DNA from: Auriscalpium vulgare
Lineage: Eukaryota; Basidiomycota; Agaricomycetes; Russulales; Auriscalpiaceae
Assembly (NCBI GenBank): GCA_019915015.1
Contig: JAHBBC010000058.1
Location: 31,259-95,258 of the forward strand
Length of the DNA stretch: 64,000 nt
Reading direction: 5' to 3'
Shown here: positions 23,420 to 35,528 of the stretch, piece after piece
How the letters are laid out: every line of letters begins with the position of its first letter
How positions within the stretch are numbered: the stretch's first letter is position 1
Notes under the pieces: model-generated
The model's database searches: none
What the model saw: the letters and a program-made list of their open reading frames with translations, nothing else
Told to the model about the DNA's origin: nothing
Position numbers and translations under genes: made by a program

Positions 23420-23996
23420 GGAAGGCCAACGTTATTAAATCGTAACCTTAATAGTTTACAACATCTGAATATAAATTAAATCATAAAGTCCACACGGACG
23501 ACCAATCCAAACAGTTTCGAACATCGGAATATAAATTAAATCATAAGGTTCATACGGACGACCAATCCACATGCATTCTATTAATGCATGTTCATGTGAA
23601 CTAAAAAAGAATCACTCAGTGCTACAGCACTGCAGACAGCGTAACACTATAAGTAAAAAATTGAGTAACTTTTATCAAATGAAGTATCGGTGAATAATAA
23701 ATTTGCCAGGAACGACTAAACCAAATACATTATAATAGTCCGAATAGAATACGAAGAATTATTCTGTTCATCAGACTCAATTTCGATCATGGTACATGAC
23801 CACTATAATGTGGTATTGTGTTTAAATTATTTATCAATTCAACGCTGTACAGTGTACACAGAAACCACGTATGAGATCAAGTACAACCTGCGCTAATAAA
23901 GAATGCGTTAGAAATCACAATTCCTATGCTTTTTCAGAGAGTGTTGCATCTTCAACCAATCTATTCGGAGACCCTATTGCACCAAGGACGGTAATG
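23420..23996. other. spacer between convergent genes
   Basis: AT-rich DNA between two convergent WW-microexon genes. It contains a 60-bp tandem duplication near 23461-23580. I see no further exon or RNA gene. Confidence 0.6.
23461..23580. repeat. 60-bp tandem duplication
   Basis: Two 60-bp units, starting acatctgaatataaattaaa at 23461 and acatcggaatataaattaaa at 23521, differ at only a few positions up to about 23570. Confidence 0.85.
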
Positions 23997-24909
23997 TCAG
24001 AATACGAGTAGGACTGTCTTAATAACTCGAACCTTGTAAACTTCAGTCAGGTAATTGAACTCTTCGTTGAGCGCATCACTCGCAGATATCAGTTTCTGGA
24101 ATTGTTTAAGTGAAAAAAAACGCGCTATTGTATTGATTATACGTACCAGAGACCGACGATCATTCCGCCATACTTCATCCTCGACAGACTTCATGTTTGA
24201 CTTCAGTTCGTTCAGCAATTGGTGACAATCCGCGAGCCTCCTTTCAACATCATCTAAGCAAGAACACATTACATGTGAATAGTGAACGTGCAAGTCCTGA
24301 AATATAAAATATACCTATTTGCATTGTAGGCGGAGGAACAACATTAGACGACGAAGCAAGAGGTAACGTGATTTTGACACGTTGTCGCCTTCCCTCCTGG
24401 TCGGTAAATACACGATGTATTTTGAGAGGCACTGAGAAATGTTAAACAAAGCAACCACATAGAAACATTAAGAAACACCTTGTTCCCACCACCGATCTTC
24501 ACCCAAGTCTACTTCTTTATATCGAGGAGGAGCATCGGAAAGAAAATCGGATACGGTCAAGGAAATATTGTCGCCGTCCCGCGCGCGATAGGCATCCGCG
24601 ATAATACGAAAAACTTTGTCCATGTACGGAGGTATACTATGATCATCTTCCCGCGTTGCCAGTCTTGCATTAAACTAAAGCATGTACTATTAGTAGCGAA
24701 ATAGCAAAACCGAAAACAAACTTTACCGCTTCTGTCAATAATCGACGCAACCCATCACACTGCTCGTCCCGGCCCATACGTGATAAGGACAACGCAGCGA
24801 CGTAAAGTCGACATTGAAGTTGATTCAGGTCAACTGATGACATGTTGCGGAGAAGAAGTCGAGGTTTGATAGCCCCTATCACGCTCCGACTTCTCAAAGA
24901 ACGTGACAT
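23997..24909 (-). CDS. WW-microexon family member 6, minimal form with one middle exon
   Basis: Read minus: exon 1 from 24909, or more likely from the inner ATG at 24843 (MSSVDLNQLQCRLYVAALSL), with a donor after LLTEA. The Trp-Trp exon contains YMDKVFRIIADAYRARD and ends EVDLGEDRWWEQ (Trp pair 24491-24486). Only one middle exon follows, 24431-24315 (117 nt, phase 1-1, rich in basic residues then Ser/Pro). The penultimate exon 24253-24147 is 107 nt (33 shorter than 140, same phase change), and a short terminal exon stops at 23997. This member has no basic NLS-like tail. It shares the MSS start with the 21909 and 47206 members and is divergent from the gene at 24996. Confidence 0.68.
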
Positions 24910-24995
24910 GGATTTGTAAGCGATCGTACGATCTGCGCCTTGTTGGCCCCTTTAGAGCCTTGCCCGGGAAATGTGACTTGATCCTCGCCACCATC

Positions 24996-26023
24996 ATGCC
25001 CGTACCAGCTCATATTATCGCAAGGGAAACACGCATTGCATGTGTTATAAAGGCATTCAGGTCTCAAAAGAACAAATTGAAAACATCGGATATCAAACGA
25101 GTCGTTGCAGAAATAGTATAGTTTTCGTCATTAAAAACCAAGGAGAAAAACTAACACCAAAATAGTTAGACGCATACAATGATATTCCAGATTATACAAA
25201 TCAAAGCGAATTTATTCTCCCTCCATACATTGCCAAAAGCATCCGATATATATCAACAATTGCTCTAGCAGGAAAAGCGTGTTTGAGCAGTTCGATATCA
25301 CAAGACTGGCAGATATTCCCATTGAAGTCGATATACGATGCTCAAGTTATAAGGGAGAAAATATGTGGTGGAATGAGAAACGTAAGTAAACAATATGTTC
25401 TACAACAATATTCATACCGATATACGGTCAATGTAGATAATGAAGTAATCTTAATCGAAGATACGGAAGAAGCGATATACAGTAAGCATTTATGTTTCAT
25501 CTTCAATTTTATCGCATTAATTCTACCACTCAGTATCCAGCGGCGGTACAGAAGCTACTCCTTAAATCAAAATATTCATATGAGGGACTTATGAGCGTAC
25601 AGATGAATCTGCAATAAGACCTATGCAATGTACATCAAAAAGTAAGCGTTGAATAAATATCAACAAATTCAAAAGAAACCTAATAAACAAATAGATGGAT
25701 CTGTAAAAGAACTTAAAACAAAAGCGCTGGAAGGTAAGTAAACGATCGATTTATTAAACATGACAGAATGAATGTTTATGCAGATAATCAAATAAAGAAT
25801 GATGACTCAGAAATGCAAGCAAACCACATACAATATGACGCGGACAAAACTGAGACCAAAGGTAGATCCATAAATAAGAACAAACCAAGGCAATAAACTA
25901 AACTTAACATGGTTAGATCGCAACTTCAGTGAAGACATTGTACTGGAAATGGGGGAACTTCATCAAGACCTTCTTCACACATTGAAATACTTACAACATC
26001 TTAAACAATTAATTTCCAACTAA
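24996..26023 (+). CDS. WW-microexon family member 7, one apparent frameshift
   Basis: Exon 1 from the ATG at 24996 (MPVPAHIIARETRIACVIKA) ends at a GTATAG donor near 25118. The Trp-Trp exon starts at about 25168 (LDAYNDIPDYTNQSEF), changes frame at an A-run near 25275, then ends RCSSYKGENMWWNEK (Trp pair 25366-25371). Small middle exons follow: acidic NEVILIEDTEEAIY near 25437-25480, NESAIRPMQCTSK near 25600-25640, a lysine-rich one near 25695-25733, and DNQIKNDDSEMQANH near 25783-25860. The last exon gives HTLKYLQHLKQL and stops at 26023; the usual pair of 3' exons seems reduced to this one. It is divergent from the 24909 gene with under 90 bp between start codons. Confidence 0.6.
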
Positions 26024-26080
26024 TAATGACGAATAGTAACAAAAGGACATTATACACAATAAGACATTGACATGTAGTAA

Positions 26081-26467
26081 CTAGGTTGTTTTCTTTACAG
26101 CGCCGGTCTGCCGTTTCCAGTATTCCGGGTCTTCCATACGTTTCACTAAACAGACAAAGATATCATGAATAACAGTATCCGTTTTAGAAAATGAAACACC
26201 CACGAAGAACTTTTAAACATGAATTAACAATTTAGTTGATACGAAAGAATCACGTACATACCATCAACATCAGTGTCGCGATCTACCCCATAACATAAAA
26301 AAACGAAATAATTGATATGAGACGTACAAATTCTTACCATGCATCTCACCAGGATCCAAATTATTCCAGTCCGCCGCTTCCAACAAAGACAAATCAACAG
26401 CTACACGAATCAAAACCATTAAGGCACCAGATATATAGTGAATTGAACAGGGCCACGATACCTTCAT
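26081..26467 (-). pseudogene. WW-microexon family fragment (member 8)
   Basis: Minus-strand exons with the family's style but no Trp-Trp or 140-nt exon: a segment ending near 26338 (SLLEAADWNNLDPGEMHG), a 21-nt acidic microexon near 26287-26267 (DRDTDVD, phase 1-1), and a final exon (VKRMEDPEYWKRQTG) stopping at 26081. The 5' part may be lost. It lies divergent to the gene starting at about 26570. Confidence 0.4.
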
Positions 26468-26569
26468 TCTTTCCTTTGGACTTTAAACTAACGATAACAG
26501 CATCTTGCTAAAATGATAAGTTTCCAACACTACGGACGCTTGAGATCCGTACCGCGAGGTTCAGGCATC

Positions 26570-27547
26570 ATGGTAAAGATTGAACACGCGACAGTATCAC
26601 CAACCGAAACAGGGGTATTGAGCAAGCATGTACAAACAACGTCGGCATCTGAAACACCAACTCAGGGGGTCAACGGTCGCTTTCCCGCTTGGCTACGTAA
26701 CATGTTGTCGACGTACAAAGAATCTATGAAATCCGAAACAAAGACAGAAAAACTGAAAAAAGACATCAATACACGTCAAAAACAACTGAAACAGCTAATA
26801 AGAAAGTATCAACATGACCCTTCGCAAATAAACAACGATTCAATTCGAGACCTAATGTCTTTAATAGTACGTTCCTCACTTTTATAAATAAGCATCGCGT
26901 TAAAATAAACGACAGGCAATTGTTGGCAAAAAAACGCTCTATTGGTTCAGCTCACGGGAATACCGACAGAACCAGAACTAGGCGCCATCATAATGTTATT
27001 CCACAACCATCAATATCTCTCACCACACGCCATATCACGAAAAATAAGTGAATTAAATATGTCGAATGATGCAAAACCAAAGACGGTAAGACCATGAGAT
27101 GAAACATTGAATATCTTGTACTAAGACGATTTCAGGATATACATTCAGAAGAGATTGCAACCATCGAATACACGGATGGCAGTAGGGAGGCACCAATCAA
27201 CAGTAGTGAAGGTGTGTGATGAAACACAATAAATAACGACGTGGTTACGATTCAACGCCAGAAGTGAAAGTCAACCTGTCGATGCTGAAGAAAGACGCGG
27301 AATTTATACACAAAAGAATGAACGAAGAAATAGACAAAAGAATAACTTTGACGATTAATATGATTACAAGGATAGAGGTACGTAATAAATCTTTCAGTTT
27401 ACATCATATAAAATCTGGTACAGGTCATCAAGAAATTATACGCACAAAAGTCATCGCATGCAAGGAAAATCCCTTGAAATAACGAAATTGGAGGAACACA
27501 TCCGCCGGCTGCAAGAACAAGTCGATAGTTACGACGAACTAGTATAA
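26570..27547 (+). CDS. WW-microexon family member 9, divergent, no Trp-Trp motif seen
   Basis: The ATG at 26570 (in frame with an earlier one at 26513) opens an exon rich in charged coil (KTEKLKKDINTRQKQLKQL) ending at a GTACGT donor near 26869. A second exon (LTGIPTEPELGAIIMLF) runs to about 27084. A middle exon is acidic (DIHSEEIATIEYTDG). The penultimate exon begins in phase 1 near 27260 and ends MITRIE before GTACGT at 27378. The terminal exon contains the coil ITKLEEHIRRLQEQVDSYDE and stops at 27547, but it needs a 1-nt shift near 27465 to join. It follows the family exon plan but lacks the Trp pair, so membership is less sure. Confidence 0.5.
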
Positions 27548-28250
27548 AATAATCAAAGTAATAAAATAATAATGATATCGTCGGGTTCTTGCCAGCGACT
27601 CTAGTTTATTGACCTCTCGCTAGAGTCAAAAGATAAACAGAAAATAAGTTAGTTGGGTTTATGAAATATGAAGACTATTTAACATTTCACAACAAATTTA
27701 TATTCCAACCGTATGTATCTGTTTGTGTATGTATTGTAGGTGATTGTTCACACACAAAAGCTAGTTGGTGCAATGACAAACATCCGAGTCCGCGTAAGTC
27801 CATCTATATTCTGCAGATCAATCTCAACATACAATTTGTATTTGACTCGGTCCGAGTTGTGACTTTCACATTAAGTCCAGCTGCTTAGGAAAATACCGGT
27901 CTGTATGCAAAAAAGGTTTTTTGAAAGTTAAATGGGGTGACAAATAATGTATGCTGCTCCTTTATCGCGAGTTTGTGCAACAAAGTGTGCATTATTCCAA
28001 GTCTAAGCTTGTGTATATATCTCTTGCGGAATTTGTGTGTGTATCCTTCTGATGCAGCCTGTGCAACAAAGTGTTTATTTATTTAAGTCAAGCATGTCCA
28101 TATATCTCCTGCAGAATATTGTGTATAACGCCCTGCAGGTCAGCCCTGTTTAAACTCATATCAAGCAGTGTCTACATCTCAGTCAACCTCTCTCTCGACT
28201 CAATATGTTCCAGAAGGCAAATGATGTAAAGAGTACCTGATGCTTAATTT
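27548..28250. other. intergenic DNA before the tandem repeat block
   Basis: No coding pattern seen. Two related segments of about 75 bp (gtgcaacaaagtgt followed by similar text, near 27973 and 28048) suggest decayed repeat DNA. Confidence 0.5.
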
Positions 28251-29690
28251 ACTCTCATGGTTTGACTTTCTCAGGCCCAATCACTGTGTCTTTGATAATG
28301 TCAGAGGCTTTCTATGCTTCAGCCTCAATACAGTGCAAGCAGACCAATACAGAGTTGAGGACGGCATTGAGATGGGGGGATTGAAGTTTGTTGTGCATGC
28401 TTTGGTGTCTACGAAGTATGTGTTTGATTTTTGCCTTGTATCTGACCCTGCGGCTTTTCTTCCTTGTACCTTTGTTGTCAGAGTTTGATGCGGAGCTCAG
28501 GCCGCCCTGCGGCCTTTCCCTGCAGTCTTTCTTCCTCGGGCCTTCTTTGTCGGCAGAGGTTGATACAGGCCGGCCTGTGAGCACCCTTGTTGGAAGTGAG
28601 AAGTTGATGCAGGCCAACCTGTGAGCACCTTTGTTGGGAGTTCTTGCTCAGAGCTCACAGGCAGTGCAAATCAGGGCAGTGAACTGTAGGTCTCTTTCCT
28701 GACTGCAAAGTATTTACTCTCATGAGTTGACTTTCTCAGGCCCAATCACTGTGTCTTTGATAATGTCAGAGGCTTTCTGTGCTTCAGCCTCAATACAGTG
28801 CAAGCAGACCAATACAGAGTTGAGGATGGCATTGAGATGGGGGGATTGAAGTTTGTTGTGCATGCTTTGGTGTCTACGAAGTATGTGTTTGATTTTTGCC
28901 TTGTATCTGACCCTGCGGCTTTTCTTCCTTGTACCTTTGTTGTCAGAGTTTGATGCGGAGCTCAGGCCGCCCTGCGGCCTTTCCCTGCAGTCTTTCTTCC
29001 TCGGGCCTTCTTTGTCGGCAGAGGTTGATACAGGCCGGCCTGTGAGCACCCTTGTTGGAAGTGAGAAGTTGATGCAGGCCGACCTGTGAGCACCTTTGTT
29101 GGGAGTTCTTGCTCAGAGCTCACAGGCAGTGCAAATCAGGGCAGTGAATTGTAGGTCTCTTTCCTGACTGCAAAGTATATTGTTTTTGAGCGTTAGACGC
29201 AGTAGCCTGATCCTTAATTTACTCTCATGGGTTGACTTTCTCAGGCCCAATCACTGTGTCTTTGAGAATGTCAGAGGCTTTCTATGCTTCAGCCTCAATA
29301 CAGTGCAAGCAGACCAATACAGAGTTGAGGATGGCATTGAGATGGGGGGATTGAAGTTTGTTGTGCATGCTTTGGTGTCTACGAAATATGTGTTTGATTT
29401 TTGCCTTGTATCTGACCCTGCGGCTTTTCTTCCTTGTACCCTTGTTGTCAGAGTTTGATGCGGAGCTCAGGCCGCCCTGCGGCCCTTCCCTGCGGTCTTT
29501 CTTCCTCGGGCCTTCTTCGTCGGCAGAGGTTGATACAGGCCGGCCTGTGAGCACCCTTGTTGGAAGTGGGAAGTTGATGCAGGCCGACCTGTGAGCACCT
29601 TTGTTGGGAGTTCTTGCTCAGAGCTCACAGGAAGTGCAAATCAGGGCAGTGAACTGTAGGTCTTTTTCCTGACTGCAAAGTATATTGTTT
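28251..29690. repeat. three-copy tandem repeat, units of 465-505 bp
   Basis: Units begin actctcatg at 28251, 28716 and 29221 and are nearly identical through a common end (ttcctgactgcaaagtat). The third spacing is about 40 bp longer because of an extra tail containing ttgtttttgagcgtt. Both strands keep parallel ORFs of about 80-110 codons in each unit, but these simply repeat with the DNA and have no recognisable domain. Likely part of a non-autonomous element or a satellite. Confidence 0.85.
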
Positions 29691-29779
29691 TTGAGCGTTC
29701 GACGCAGTGATCTAATAAGTAACAACTAATATTGGCTGCGTCTTTCTGGTCTGGCATGCTCCTTCCACGCCAGGTGTTC

Positions 29780-30990
29780 AAAAGACCCTGTTTTCATTCA
29801 CATCATGCCACCGGGCAGAATATTTTATTCAAAGCACAACAAAATGCACTCAGCCATGTTGATATTCATATCAGACGACCAGGGTGGATTTTTAATTCAG
29901 ATCATACCAAAATGCACTCAACCATGTTGATATTCATATCAGACGACCAGGGTGGATTTTGATTCAGATCACACCAAAAAGCACTCGGCCCCTGTTTTAA
30001 TTCACACCATCCCACTGGGATGAATACTTAATACAAAGCGCAACAAAATGCACTCAACCCCGTTTAAATTCACATCAAACCACCTGGCTGGATTTGTAAT
30101 TCAGATCACACCAAAATGCACTCAGCCCCTGTTTTAATTCACATTATGCCACCGGGCTGGATATTTAATTCAAAGAACAACAAAATGCACTCAGCCATGT
30201 TGATATTCATATCAGACGACCAGGGTGCATTTTTAATTCAGATCATACCAAAATGCACTCAGCCATGTTGTTTGGGCAGAATATTTAATTCAAAGCACAA
30301 CAAAAATGCACTCAGCGATGTTGATATTCATATCAGACGAGTAGGGTGGATTTTCAGTTCAGATCACATCAAAATGCACTCAGCCCCTTTTAAATTCACA
30401 TCATGCCACCGGCTGAATATGTAATTCGAAGCACAACCAATGCACTCAGCCCTCTTGATATTTATATCACACCAAACCAGAATGCACTCAGCCCCTGTTT
30501 TTAATTCATATCACACCACCGGGCTGAATATTTCATTTAGATCACACTGAAATGCACTCAGCCCTGTTTAAATTCACATCAGATGACCAGGGTGGATTTT
30601 TAATTCAGCTCACACGGAAATGCACTCAGCCCTGTTGAAATCTGCATCACACCACTTGGATGAAATTTCAATTGAGATCACAAAAAAATGCACTCAGCCT
30701 TGTATAAATTCACATCATGCCACACCAGAATGCACTCAGCCCCTGTTTTAATCTATATCACACCACCAGGCTGGATTCTTAATCCATATCACCAAAATGC
30801 ACCCAGCTCCTATTTTGCGTTATATCATACCACATTGCTGGATTTTCAAGCTAGGTTATACCAAAATGCATTCAGCCTCTGTTTGAATTTATCTCAATTT
30901 ATATCACACCGCAAGGTTGAATATTTGTTTCAGATCACCCTTCAGCCCCTGTTTGGATTTATATTATACAACAAGCGTCAATGTTTGATT
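29780..30990. repeat. degenerate minisatellite array with a repeated tgcactcagcc core
   Basis: About twenty irregular units share an aaaatgcactcagcc core followed by ctgttttaattcacatcatgc-like and caccgggctgg-like segments. Unit length varies from roughly 40 to 120 bp and similarity falls towards 31 kb. No gene seen. Confidence 0.75.
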
Positions 30991-30999
30991 CATATGCCA

Positions 31000-31862
31000 C
31001 TGAAATGTTCAGTCTCAGCGCCTTCCTAGATTTATATTGACTATCTATGCTCACTGTTCAATCAAATTCAAACCGGACTACACCTGGCCCCAGTTTCGAT
31101 ATATATTGCACCAGAGTCTCAATTTTTAATTTATATTGTCAGCCCCGCAAAGAGCAGAGGTGACAATACTGAATTCTTAATTCAAAAGCATAGTCTCAAT
31201 TTCATAAAGCAACACCTCACAGTGTGCTCATCCAAATATCATGAAAGCAAGAGATTAAGTGACAAGGAATGCACAATCTTGCAACTATTGTTGATATGTT
31301 CACAATGTCATCACAATAAATTCAACGATTAAAACAGCAAGCGATCTTTTTAGTATTTAAGAAACATGAAGATAACAGCCTGAACATCATAAACTAACTC
31401 CTCACGATCTGCTCATTCAAATTTCATGAAACAACCACCATTCGAAAGCTGTTCCTCGTACCTTCCCAATGGTACAAAGCAATCGCAAATCCAACTCGTT
31501 TCCACGAAGATATAAGAGTAAAACTGTCGACCGGAAAAACTCGGGTGTGTGCCCGGGTGAAACCGTAAACTGTACTTTACTTCGGACTCCGACGGCATAT
31601 TTTTCTGCTCGAAAGAACTGATTCCAAATATGGAATCAGAACCTCTGCTACCTTTCTTGATTCTCGTGTGCTGTCCACCTGCATGTGCTCGTAAAAATAG
31701 GATTTTAGTGCTCCCCCACCACAAAGGAGGAAGAAAAATAAGTTAAATCAGTAGGGTCAATGTACTGTCCGTGGTGTATCTCCTTAGCGTGCCTCCTAGT
31801 CTCGTCTCGTTGCATCCTCCCCCCGACTGAGACTGCTGACCCCAGCAGCGGTACAGGGCCTG
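31000..31862. other. AT-rich tail, possible 3' LTR region of the Ty3/Gypsy element
   Basis: Minus-strand reading past the pol stop meets a purine run (31827-31815), followed by TGCAACGAGACGAG from 31814. This fits a polypurine tract and LTR start. I find no matching sequence upstream of gag, so the LTR pair is unproven. Two related segments near 31205 and 31400 (aacacctcacagtgtgctca; aactcctcacgatctgctca) suggest internal duplication. Confidence 0.35.
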
Positions 31863-34800
31863 TCAGGTGACACTGCCGTCTTCTGCGCTGTTGCTCGCGG
31901 TGTCCGACGCGTCGCTGTCGATGCTGCGTGATTCCTGTGCTTGGGCGTCGACGTCAGGCTGCCCGAGGAGTTCGTTTAGTCGCCTGGCGGGTATGTCAAT
32001 GAACTCCGGCAGCGGAGGCAGCGTGATGTGCGGTCGCGCGAAGTACGGAATGACGCGAAACTCCGCTGTGGGCCTGTCAAAGACCGCCCCGTGCATGTCG
32101 CACAGGACGTACGGTCCGCCGCGTCGCCGTCCGATTACGATGAACGGACCGTCGTAACGGGGCAGCATCTTGCGGTCGAGCGATTTCTCGAACTGCGTGA
32201 AGCGCACCAGGACGAGGTCCCCTCGTTGGAAGCCGTAATTCTTGATCGACACTTCGTGGTCGCGCTCGAAAATTAGAGCATCGTGCCGCCGCTTGTCGAA
32301 CACCTTCGAGTGGAGTGTGCGGAGCTGGGTGCGGCGCTTCTGTAGTGCGACAGCGCGTCGCGCGATTAAATCCGTGGTCGACAGTATTGAGTCGGGCGGT
32401 GGTAGGAGGTACGTCGCTTCGACGATATCGAGGGGCATCAACGCCTGCGTGCCGGTCGCCGCGAAGTAGGGGGAGCAGCCCATACGCCTGCGCGTTGTGA
32501 TCCTGTCCGCCCAGAATACCGAGTGTGCGACCGTGGCCCACTTGCTCGCGTCACCGTCGGCGGCCTTGTACAGGGCCTGTCGGACGTCGAAATGCGATCG
32601 CTCTACGATTCCGTTGGATCGCGAGTTATAGCCTGAGATGCGGATGTGCTGCACGCCGTAATCTTCTTCGAGGTGCTTCATCGCTGCTAGGTACGGCGTC
32701 CCGTTATCCGTTACGATTTCCCGGAGCGCTCCCCAGCGACAGAGTACGTCCTCGAATATCCATCGCGCGAGCGACTTGGCATTTTCCTGTCGCAGCATGC
32801 GCCACTCTGGGAAATGCGAGACCGAGCACCTTCCTTGTACGATGTATTTGAAACCTCGAGAAGCCGGCATGTGCATGGTATCAGCGTACATCTTGGCGAA
32901 CAGCGGCGCCGGGGTCGCGACCGTTGGGGGAATGAGCACGTGCTTGACCTGTCGCACTTGGCAAATATGGCATGATCGTACAAACCATGCGACGTCGCGA
33001 TCCATGTACGGCCACCAGAAGCGTTCGAGGAGAAACATCTTGGTCGGGTACGCGCCGCGATGTCCGACATCGTCGTGACAGGCCTTCAGAGCCCCTATGC
33101 GGCGTTCCGGGGGTAGGACGAGTTGGTGGCGGCCCTGCGGCTCCTTGCGAAAGAGACTCGTGCCGTCAAGGAAGAACTCGGTGCAGTACCGCAGGAACGT
33201 CGCGTACTCTTGGTCGGAAAAGCCATCCGGCCGCTGGAGCGTGTTGTGCCATTCCCGAACTCGCACAATTCGTTCGTCGGCTTGCAGCGCCTTGATGTCG
33301 CGGTCGACGGCGTCGTAAGACATCTCCGTCGGGGCGGCCTGGGTGACGAACGTCGCGATCGCGGCCCTTGGGTGGTCGCGTGGGTCCCCCGACCGTGGCC
33401 TTGTACTGCGCGGTACGTATGCGTTCACGAGGTGAATGAATCCATACATCGCGTCGACCCAGTCCTCGAACCCGTCGTGCTCGTTTTCTGCCACGTCGCC
33501 CGGTTGGCGCCTTCGTCGTGACATTCCGTCAGGCCCATGAAACAGGCCGGGCACGTGAACGAGGACGAAATGGAACATTAGAATGGCGATGATCCACCTA
33601 TTCATGCTGGCCGAGGGTTCAATATCAGGGTTGTCGAGCATGCCCTTAATGTAGCGTGCGTCGACTTCCACGACCATGTTCCGCACTCCGATGAGATATA
33701 TCTTCAGCGCGCGGAGCGCCCGAAACAGGCCGTATAATTCTAACTTTGGTTGCGAAAAACGCGCCTCGCGATCGTTCAACGCGATGGACCCAAACCGTGC
33801 GTACCGACGCTTCTTGCGACTCTTCGGATCGTCGGCGTCAGCCTGGCACAGCAAGAACCCGACCGCAATAGGAGACGTATCGACCGCGAGGATAACCGGT
33901 TCGCCCGACTGATAGTCGATCGGTTTCAGGGCTGGCGACTCCAGCAACGCGCTTTTGAGGTCTTCCATAGCTGCTAATTGTTCCGCTCCGAATTCGAATG
34001 GCACATCTTTCCTCGTAAGGTGCGTGAGCGCATGCGCGCGATGTGCGAAATGGTGGATGAAGATCCTCAGCACCCCGACCGTCCCGAGGAACGCCCGCAC
34101 ATCGGACAGGTCTTGACATGGCCCCCAATTCACAATCTTAGCCACCCGTTGTTCGTCGGGGATCCGCCCGTCCCTCGTGCAGCGGTGTCCGACCACGACA
34201 ATTTCGGGCGCGCACAAAATAGTCTTCCAACCCGAAAACGTCCCGCCCGAATAACCCATGCGCTGTACGACGCGGTTGAGATTCTGAAAGTGTTCCCAGA
34301 CAAATCGGCGGATGCCCTCGTTGTCAGCGATTGTCTCGTACTTCCCCTGGTCGTCCTTGTATTCGCTCGCGGGGCCCTTGACCGGTACGTCATCAATAAA
34401 CGGTATCGTGACGTGGGGAATTTCCGGCCTCAGGATATGTGTGACGTCGTCGTGGAAGATAGGCACTGAATTCGTCCAGCCCATCGGTAGTGTTACCAAC
34501 CGCAGCGCGCCGTAAGGGGTCTGGAACGTAGTGAGGTCGCGCGACGCTGGGTCCAACGCTCGCTCGTCGTATCCGACGTACAGATCCAGCATCGCGCCGC
34601 AAGCCCGACCCGCGAATTGCTCGGCCAGTTGGTCGGTAAACGGGGGCACCCCGGAATGAGCTATCGTGACGGCGTTTAACGGCTCCAGGCTGTGCACTAT
34701 GCGCAGGCTCGTTCCATCCTTTTTGACCACGCAGAACCACCGCGACCTATACGACGAATTGGATGGTTCGTAGACGTTCGCGGCCAACTTCCGACTGATT

Positions 34801-35520
34801 TGTTCCATGACTTGGTCGTAGATTCCCGGCGGGATCGGTATGTTGCGTTGTACCCATGGCGTGTGCGGTACGACGGGTATCGTGACCGGCGGAAAGAAAT
34901 CTTCGCGGAAGTGGCCTCGCTCGCTGTCGTCCCACGCGAACGCACCGTTGTGCTCGCACATAAAATGGTGCATCAGCTTGCGTTCCTCCTTCCACAAGAA
35001 GTCCCCCTCGTGAACTACGTCGAATTGGTCGCGGCGCTCCTCGGTGTAACGCCCCGTCGGCCGGAAGTCAGGGGGCTCGTCGGTAACTTGGGTAGTGTCG
35101 CTAGCGGGTCGCCTCGTATGTCGCGTATGATTCTGAACTGCCCAGGCAAGTCGGCTAGTACTGGCTTCACTTTTAGGTGGGCTGGCTTATACTTTTTCTT
35201 GGTCGCTGCGAAAACTGCGCGTGCCCGCGCGCTGCTTGGCAGCGACTTACAGTCGCGAAATTCCTGTTCGCCTGCGAACGATGGCACCCCGGCGAAAAGA
35301 AAACGCGAAAACGGCCGCGATGGACGTCTAAAGTCGCGTCGGTCGGCCGATCAAATATTGGAGGGGTAGATTCTGGGAGATCGCAAAATGATAAATAGGT
35401 TGCTCGTAATTCTTCCGGCGAACTAGAGGAGTCGAAGGGGACCACGGCTTCCACGGAAATAGGATCGGCGGCGTCGCCCGTGAACTCGAGGACGAGCGCC
35501 ACTTCCGCCTGGTCGTCCAA
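31863..35520 (-). pseudogene. pol: Ty3/Gypsy Pol: RT, RNase H, integrase (two 1-nt frame breaks)
   Basis: The long frame 34997-31863 (about 1,044 codons) holds RT (MLDLYVGYDE with Asp at residue 138; FIDD at 200-203), RNase H-like sequence, an integrase zinc finger (RSCHICQVRQ), catalytic-core blocks (IVTDNGTPY, NGIVERSH) and a GPF-like module (PRYDGPFIVIG). Upstream, the frame 35520-35173 (VALVLEFTGDAADPISVEAV) passes into 35287-35015 (YKPAHLKVKPVLADLPGQF) and then into the main frame. The first switch falls at a GGGG run near 35288 and the second at a CCCCC run near 35065, so each is explained by one missing base in a homopolymer. Pol would then run from 35520. The product copies element RNA and integrates the DNA. 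Confidence 0.85.
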
Positions 35521-35528
35521 CGACGCCT

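Noticed and set aside
28312..29594. Six similar ORFs of 78-109 codons as separate genes
   Set aside because: They are strand shadows of one DNA repeat, with no domain, no intron signals and no distinct start context.
28251..30990. CRISPR array
   Set aside because: Units are long and contiguous, or irregular without unique spacers, and the DNA is eukaryotic.
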